From positions 1 through 64,000 of the forward strand of contig JBBRBO010000004.1 of assembly GCA_038205805.1 (NCBI GenBank): a stretch of DNA of 64,000 nucleotides, read 5' to 3'. This DNA is from JBBSBY01 sp038205805 (GTDB lineage: Bacteria > Desulfobacterota > Desulfomonilia > Desulfomonilales > Desulfomonilaceae). Every line of letters starts with the position of its first letter. Position 1 is the first letter of the stretch. Of this stretch, positions 60,902 through 64,000 are shown piece after piece. Below the pieces are notes generated by a model, which did no database searches, had not been told where the DNA came from, and saw only the letters and a list, made by a program, of their open reading frames with translations. The position numbers were made by a program, and so were the translations under genes.

Positions 60902-61040
60902 TACCGATGCGCTTTCACACGGCCACTAATAGTGGCGGCAACTGCCGGAAGAGTAGGCTTTACCTAACTTCTTGCTCCAGAAAAATTGATTCTTTGCCGA
61001 AACAAAGTATTTCGCCTGGAAAAATGCTCGTTTCCGCCAT
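60902..61040 (+). repeat. Family A fragment
   Basis: Left terminus TACCGATGCGCTTTCACA and an inner hairpin of the GAAACAAAGTATTTC / AAATGCTCGTTTC class, then cut off at the next element. The outer hairpin is missing. Confidence 0.65.
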
Positions 61041-61045
61041 GATAA

Positions 61046-61502
61046 TACCAATGTGCTTTCACAGAAGTAAGATCGGCGGAGCTTTTTTGCAAAGCAGGTT
61101 TTTCCAACCTCTATCTGAGACACTTGTGAGAATCGCCGAAATCGGCATTTTCTCTTTGAGAAAGGTCGGTTTCGGGAAGTATGAGAGGTCGCATGAAAGT
61201 TTCACTTCCGGGATGACGTACAACGATCACATGAAGGATTTTCGGTATGGGAGTTGCCCCCCCACCACCCCCCTTGTCAGGTGGGTAAGCGTCGGCTCCG
61301 TGGTAAAGAGTTGTCGGGCAGCATCCGCACATCCCCTCGACAAGAGGAACACAGGAGGTTTAATCCTTAGAATTTCAAATACCTGGTTACTTTCATACTT
61401 CGTTGTGACGACCAGGCACGGTCGCGCTTCGAGAGGGTCCGGGACGCATCTTTTTCTCAAGAAGACGCACGCAAATATTACGTTTTTGATGAGGTGTCGG
61501 TA
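61046..61502 (+). repeat. Family A long form (457 bp) with internal block C
   Basis: Same layout as 9986-10445: left terminus TACCAATGTGCTTTCA, inner hairpin, block C beginning GTCGCATGAAAGTTTC, then the outer hairpin remnant and right end GTGTCGGTA. It supplies the last codons and the stop of the 61478-61993 gene. Confidence 0.75.
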
Positions 61503-61993
61503 TCGGCGCTTACCTGAAGGATTTGCGACCAGCCCTCCTCGGCGCCGGGAAACTCCATTGCCGCCCATGTGCGGGCGATGACTCCTTCAGGAACAGGATC
61601 GAGGCGTCGGGCGTTGCGTTCCAAGCATACATGTAGCGGCGCACTGACATACACGCCGATGACCTGATACCCAAAAGCCTTTGCGATGCAGATTGCAGGC
61701 GCTCGCTCCTTTCGCCTGGGGAAAGTCGCTTCGAAAATGAAGTCATTCCCGTTCTTGAGGTTTTCCGCATAGAGTCCCCATACGTTACGCCATGCTGCGG
61801 CCAACACATTGGGAGGGAGATTTTCGCTCCATAGACCGCTGTTCCCTATAGCGTCCGTCCAACGTTTCCGACCGAGTTCATCCTGGGGAAATGTGGCGTC
61901 AGCGGACACCAAGGCGGCTTCGGGATACTTTTCCTTGCGCCAGTGCGATTTGCCGGCCGCTTGCGGACCGAACACGATGTGCAGAGTAGGCAT
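61478..61993 (-). CDS. Zeta-toxin-like P-loop kinase
   Basis: 171 residues. Walker A GPQAAGKSHW at the start, VSADATFPQDELGRK (substrate-binding Asp region), IFEATFPRR and a Arg-containing helix (HVCLERNARR). This is the layout of the zeta_toxin/AAA_33 kinase family. It may phosphorylate a nucleotide sugar or a nucleotide. No epsilon-like antitoxin is adjacent, so a toxin role is unproven. The C-terminus DTDTSSKT and stop come from the family A long element. No clear ribosome-binding site upstream. Confidence 0.75.
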   Translation of the reverse strand: MPTLHIVFGPQAAGKSHWRKEKYPEAALVSADATFPQDELGRKRWTDAIGNSGLWSENLPPNVLAAAWRNVWGLYAENLKNGNDFIFEATFPRRKERAPAICIAKAFGYQVIGVYVSAPLHVCLERNARRLDPVPEGVIARTWAAMEFPGAEEGWSQILQVSADTDTSSKT

Positions 61994-62038
61994 ATGCGTT
62001 CCTTGGTTAGTTCATACGCAGAGGAGAGATCATCATAA

Positions 62039-62305
62039 TACCAATTTGCTCTCGAACAAGCGAAATTGGAGAACATGGTTCCTTTATAGCAAAGTGCTTT
62101 CCAACGAGTAACATTGGTGAAGACTCTTTTTGGGAAGGTAGGTTTTTCGACGTCTATCTGAGAATGTTTAATATGCCGAAAGCGGCCTTTTCTCCTTGAG
62201 AAAAGCCGGTTTCGGCCATGTAAAAGTTCTTGGAGTGGGGTTCGGGGAGAAGCCTTCTTTCAAGAAGGTTCTCCCCGATATGACTTCTTTGGCTGCGCAT
62301 TGGTA
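62039..62305 (+). repeat. Family A element with duplicated left end
   Basis: 267 bp. A left end TACCAATTTGCTCTCGAACAAG is followed by a second box AAAGTGCTTTCCAACGAGTAACATTGG, then both hairpins and right end CATTGGTA. Flanks TAA (62036-62038) and TGA (62306-62308). GCCGAAAGCGGC stem class. Confidence 0.78.
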
Positions 62306-62347
62306 TGAGACGCCTCTGCGCCCGGTGAACACGGGAGGCGAGACACA

Positions 62348-64000
62348 TCATTTACGCTTATGGCGCCCTTGACGCGCCGCACGTTGCGCTTCACGCTGTT
62401 GTATCTGCGCTTGCCGCTGGGCCTGAATTTGTTGCGTTCGCTGCGCCTGTACCTGCTGCGCTCTCTGGGCTTGTCGCTGAGCTTGCATAGCCGCCTGTTG
62501 AGCTTGTCTTTGAGCCTGTACTTGCGCTTGCCGCTGAGCCTGGATTTGCGCCGCTCGCTGCGCTTGCTGCGCCTGTCGTTGCGCTTGAAGTTGCTGCGAG
62601 CGTTGAGCTTGTCTTTGGGCCTGTTCAGCTTGCCGCTGAGCTTGAAGTTGCTGCGAGCGTTGAGCTTGCTGAGCTTGTTTCTGGGCTTGAACTTGCGCTG
62701 CTCGCTGAGCTTGTCTTTGGGCCTGTTCAGCTTGCCGCTGAGCTTGGATTTGAGCTTGTTCAGCTTGCCGCTGAGCCTGAAGCTGCTGCGAGCGTTGAGC
62801 TTGTCTTTGAGCTTGTTTCTGGGCTTGAACGTGCGCCGCTCGTTGAGCTTGTCTTTGGGCCTGTTCCGCTTGCCGTTGCGCTTGGCCCTCGGACCGGCTT
62901 TGCTGCGCCCCCTCGGCTTGTCTCAACCCCTGCATGCGTCTTTCTTGAAAACGGCGCCTTTCCTGCTGCGCCGCTCGACGTTCATTTACAGAGGTCTGTT
63001 CCTGGAGACGGGCGGCGTTTTCCATGCGCCGTCGAGCATTGAGCCGCTCCATTTGGTCCCGACCTTCCCTCAGAGTTCTGCGGCTTTGCTCCACTTGCCG
63101 CTGCCCTTGGGAACGAAGGCTATCCGGGAGATTTCTCAGCGCTTCTCTTTGATTGCGTAGACCCTCCCGGACCTCTTGACGAGCCGACGGCGACGTCCCC
63201 CTCGGAAACGCGCCCAGGGATCGGCGTTCCATCTGCATGCGCCGTAAGGCTTCGACGCGCGCGGCCCTGCGATCCGCTCTATCGTTCGACAGCGACGGCG
63301 ACACACTCCCGCTCAAGGCGTCTTGCGCTTGTCGCCTCATCAGGGCTTCCCGAGACATGTTTCGTGGGAGATCCGCCCCGGCTCGATTGAGTCGATTGCT
63401 GCGCCGTTCCTCCCGTCTCTCCGACGCTGATTGTTCCGGTGATCCGCTAGGGCTTCCGATAACGGCATCCCTATTTGATGGGGACTCGTCGGGACGCTTG
63501 CCCCGCGTAGGTCCGTCGGAATGCAATAACGGGGTCTCCGGCGCACGATCACGCTTCCGATTCAGGAGGGCGGCCCCGGTCACCGCCCCTACTCCAGCGG
63601 TTAACTCGGGATGCCGCTTGATTGTGTCCGCTATGCCCGAGAGCTTCGCCTCTACATCGTCGGGAGCGGCCATTGCATTTTTTCGCTGCCGGATGTCCCG
63701 ACGAAGCGCCTGAAGTGTGTCCTCATTCAGCACGTTTGCCTGGGGAGATTCGGGCGCAACCTTATTGAGTTCGGTCAGCAGGCGCTCCCGCACATGCTCC
63801 CTTTTGGTCGGATCTTTGGCGTGAGCAAGTTGCCGCGTCGCATCTTTTAGGCTCTCTTGGTCTGCGGGAATAGCGATTTTCCCACGGCGGGCGTTGTCAC
63901 TGATTTGATCCAGTTGATTCCTTAGGGCCTGTTTCTTTGCCGGATCGGCCTCACGAGCCAAGCGGTTTCGCAACCGACGGGTTTGCCGATCCGCCACATT
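62348..64000 (-). CDS. Ala-Gln-Arg repeat protein, N-terminus beyond window
   Basis: At least 549 residues, open to the window edge (a GTG at 63997 may or may not be the start). The first ~150 visible residues are charged helices (LRNRLAREADPAKKQALRNQL). One short hydrophobic patch follows (ELTAGVGAVTGAALL), then an Arg/Glu/Ser-rich part, and about 230 residues of AQRQAQ/EQAQRQ repeats ending GRHKRK. It is highly basic and probably a continuous helix or nucleic-acid/surface-binding tail. No recognised family. The low-complexity DNA shows strand asymmetry and probable slippage expansion. Confidence 0.65.
   Translation of the reverse strand, partial: NVADRQTRRLRNRLAREADPAKKQALRNQLDQISDNARRGKIAIPADQESLKDATRQLAHAKDPTKREHVRERLLTELNKVAPESPQANVLNEDTLQALRRDIRQRKNAMAAPDDVEAKLSGIADTIKRHPELTAGVGAVTGAALLNRKRDRAPETPLLHSDGPTRGKRPDESPSNRDAVIGSPSGSPEQSASERREERRSNRLNRAGADLPRNMSREALMRRQAQDALSGSVSPSLSNDRADRRAARVEALRRMQMERRSLGAFPRGTSPSARQEVREGLRNQREALRNLPDSLRSQGQRQVEQSRRTLREGRDQMERLNARRRMENAARLQEQTSVNERRAAQQERRRFQERRMQGLRQAEGAQQSRSEGQAQRQAEQAQRQAQRAAHVQAQKQAQRQAQRSQQLQAQRQAEQAQIQAQRQAEQAQRQAQRAAQVQAQKQAQQAQRSQQLQAQRQAEQAQRQAQRSQQLQAQRQAQQAQRAAQIQAQRQAQVQAQRQAQQAAMQAQRQAQRAQQVQAQRTQQIQAQRQAQIQQREAQRAARQGRHKRK

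Noticed and set aside
1..62305. CRISPR array interpretation of the dispersed repeats
   Set aside because: Copies are 220 bp or longer, dispersed singly between genes and in both orientations, without regular spacers or cas genes.
62360..63160. Plus-strand Leu-rich frame that looks like a membrane or leucine-rich-repeat protein
   Set aside because: Antisense reading of the Ala-Gln-Arg repeat gene; LSLSLGL-type runs come from the CAG/GCTCAAG-like repeat on the other strand.

Overview
This is a chromosomal window of roughly 50% G+C. It most resembles an anaerobic Desulfobacterota (deltaproteobacterial) genome such as Desulfomonile or a syntrophic relative. That placement is inferred from the gene content: an aldehyde:ferredoxin oxidoreductase (AOR) with its own four-cluster ferredoxin, tandem MoeA genes (one fused to a PBP-like domain), hypB, a pair of 2-hydroxyacyl-CoA dehydratase (HgdB/BcrB-like) subunits, and gram-negative envelope genes (TolC, a GT9 heptosyltransferase, PBP1A). 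No rRNA, tRNA, CRISPR array or intact transposase was recognised.

Layout. 0-12.3 kb: a small unknown protein, a LOG-like protein, a CDF metal exporter, a GT-C-like membrane protein, a minus-strand operon of ferredoxin, AOR and Bax-inhibitor-1 protein, an orphan primase-polymerase-like protein, and a YkgJ-like/HypB pair. 12.6-19.2 kb: a membrane metallophosphoesterase, Hsp20, an M20 peptidase, TolC and a small secreted protein. 20-25.4 kb: moeA and moeA-PBP, then greA coupled to a double-HAD phosphatase. 26.4-33.5 kb: a one-strand accessory cluster, the most interesting part of the window. 33.8-44 kb: DMT permeases, an SDR plus dehydratase subunits, GT9, FetAB and a TPR protein. 44-64 kb: two glycosyltransferases, an HTH/secreted in-frame pair, an SGNH hydrolase, an MBL-fold hydrolase, PBP1A, MnmA, a PAC2 protein, an acetate-type Na+/solute symporter, a zeta-like kinase and a huge Ala-Gln-Arg repeat protein that runs off the window.

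The candidate new system is a RiPP locus at 29.3-31.9 kb. A 158-residue precursor carries a Tat-like leader and a core with 13 Trp-X-Asn motifs separated by glycines. It is followed by a protein with a partial SPASM-like cysteine pattern and a radical SAM/SPASM enzyme, the last two overlapping as TTGA. Trp-X-Asn is the kind of motif converted to three-residue cyclophanes in triceptides (XyeB/GrrM/FxsB-type maturases), so I read this as a multi-cyclophane system with an unfamiliar partner protein. It is embedded among secreted proteins: a FecR-like Cys-rich repeat protein, a coiled-coil protein, a twin-CX3C protein and an HNH nuclease.

The second theme is an unusual load of intergenic repeats. 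Family A is a ~220-bp MITE-like element with over 20 full or partial copies here. It has inverted termini (TACCAATGYGC), 3-bp target duplications fitting TNA, two large hairpins whose stems covary between copies, one clear nested insertion and two ~460-bp long forms. Family B (~345 bp, 4 copies) and family D (short elements with CGTTCACC/GGTGAACG ends) fill much of the remaining intergenic space. Several genes end inside or at family A copies.
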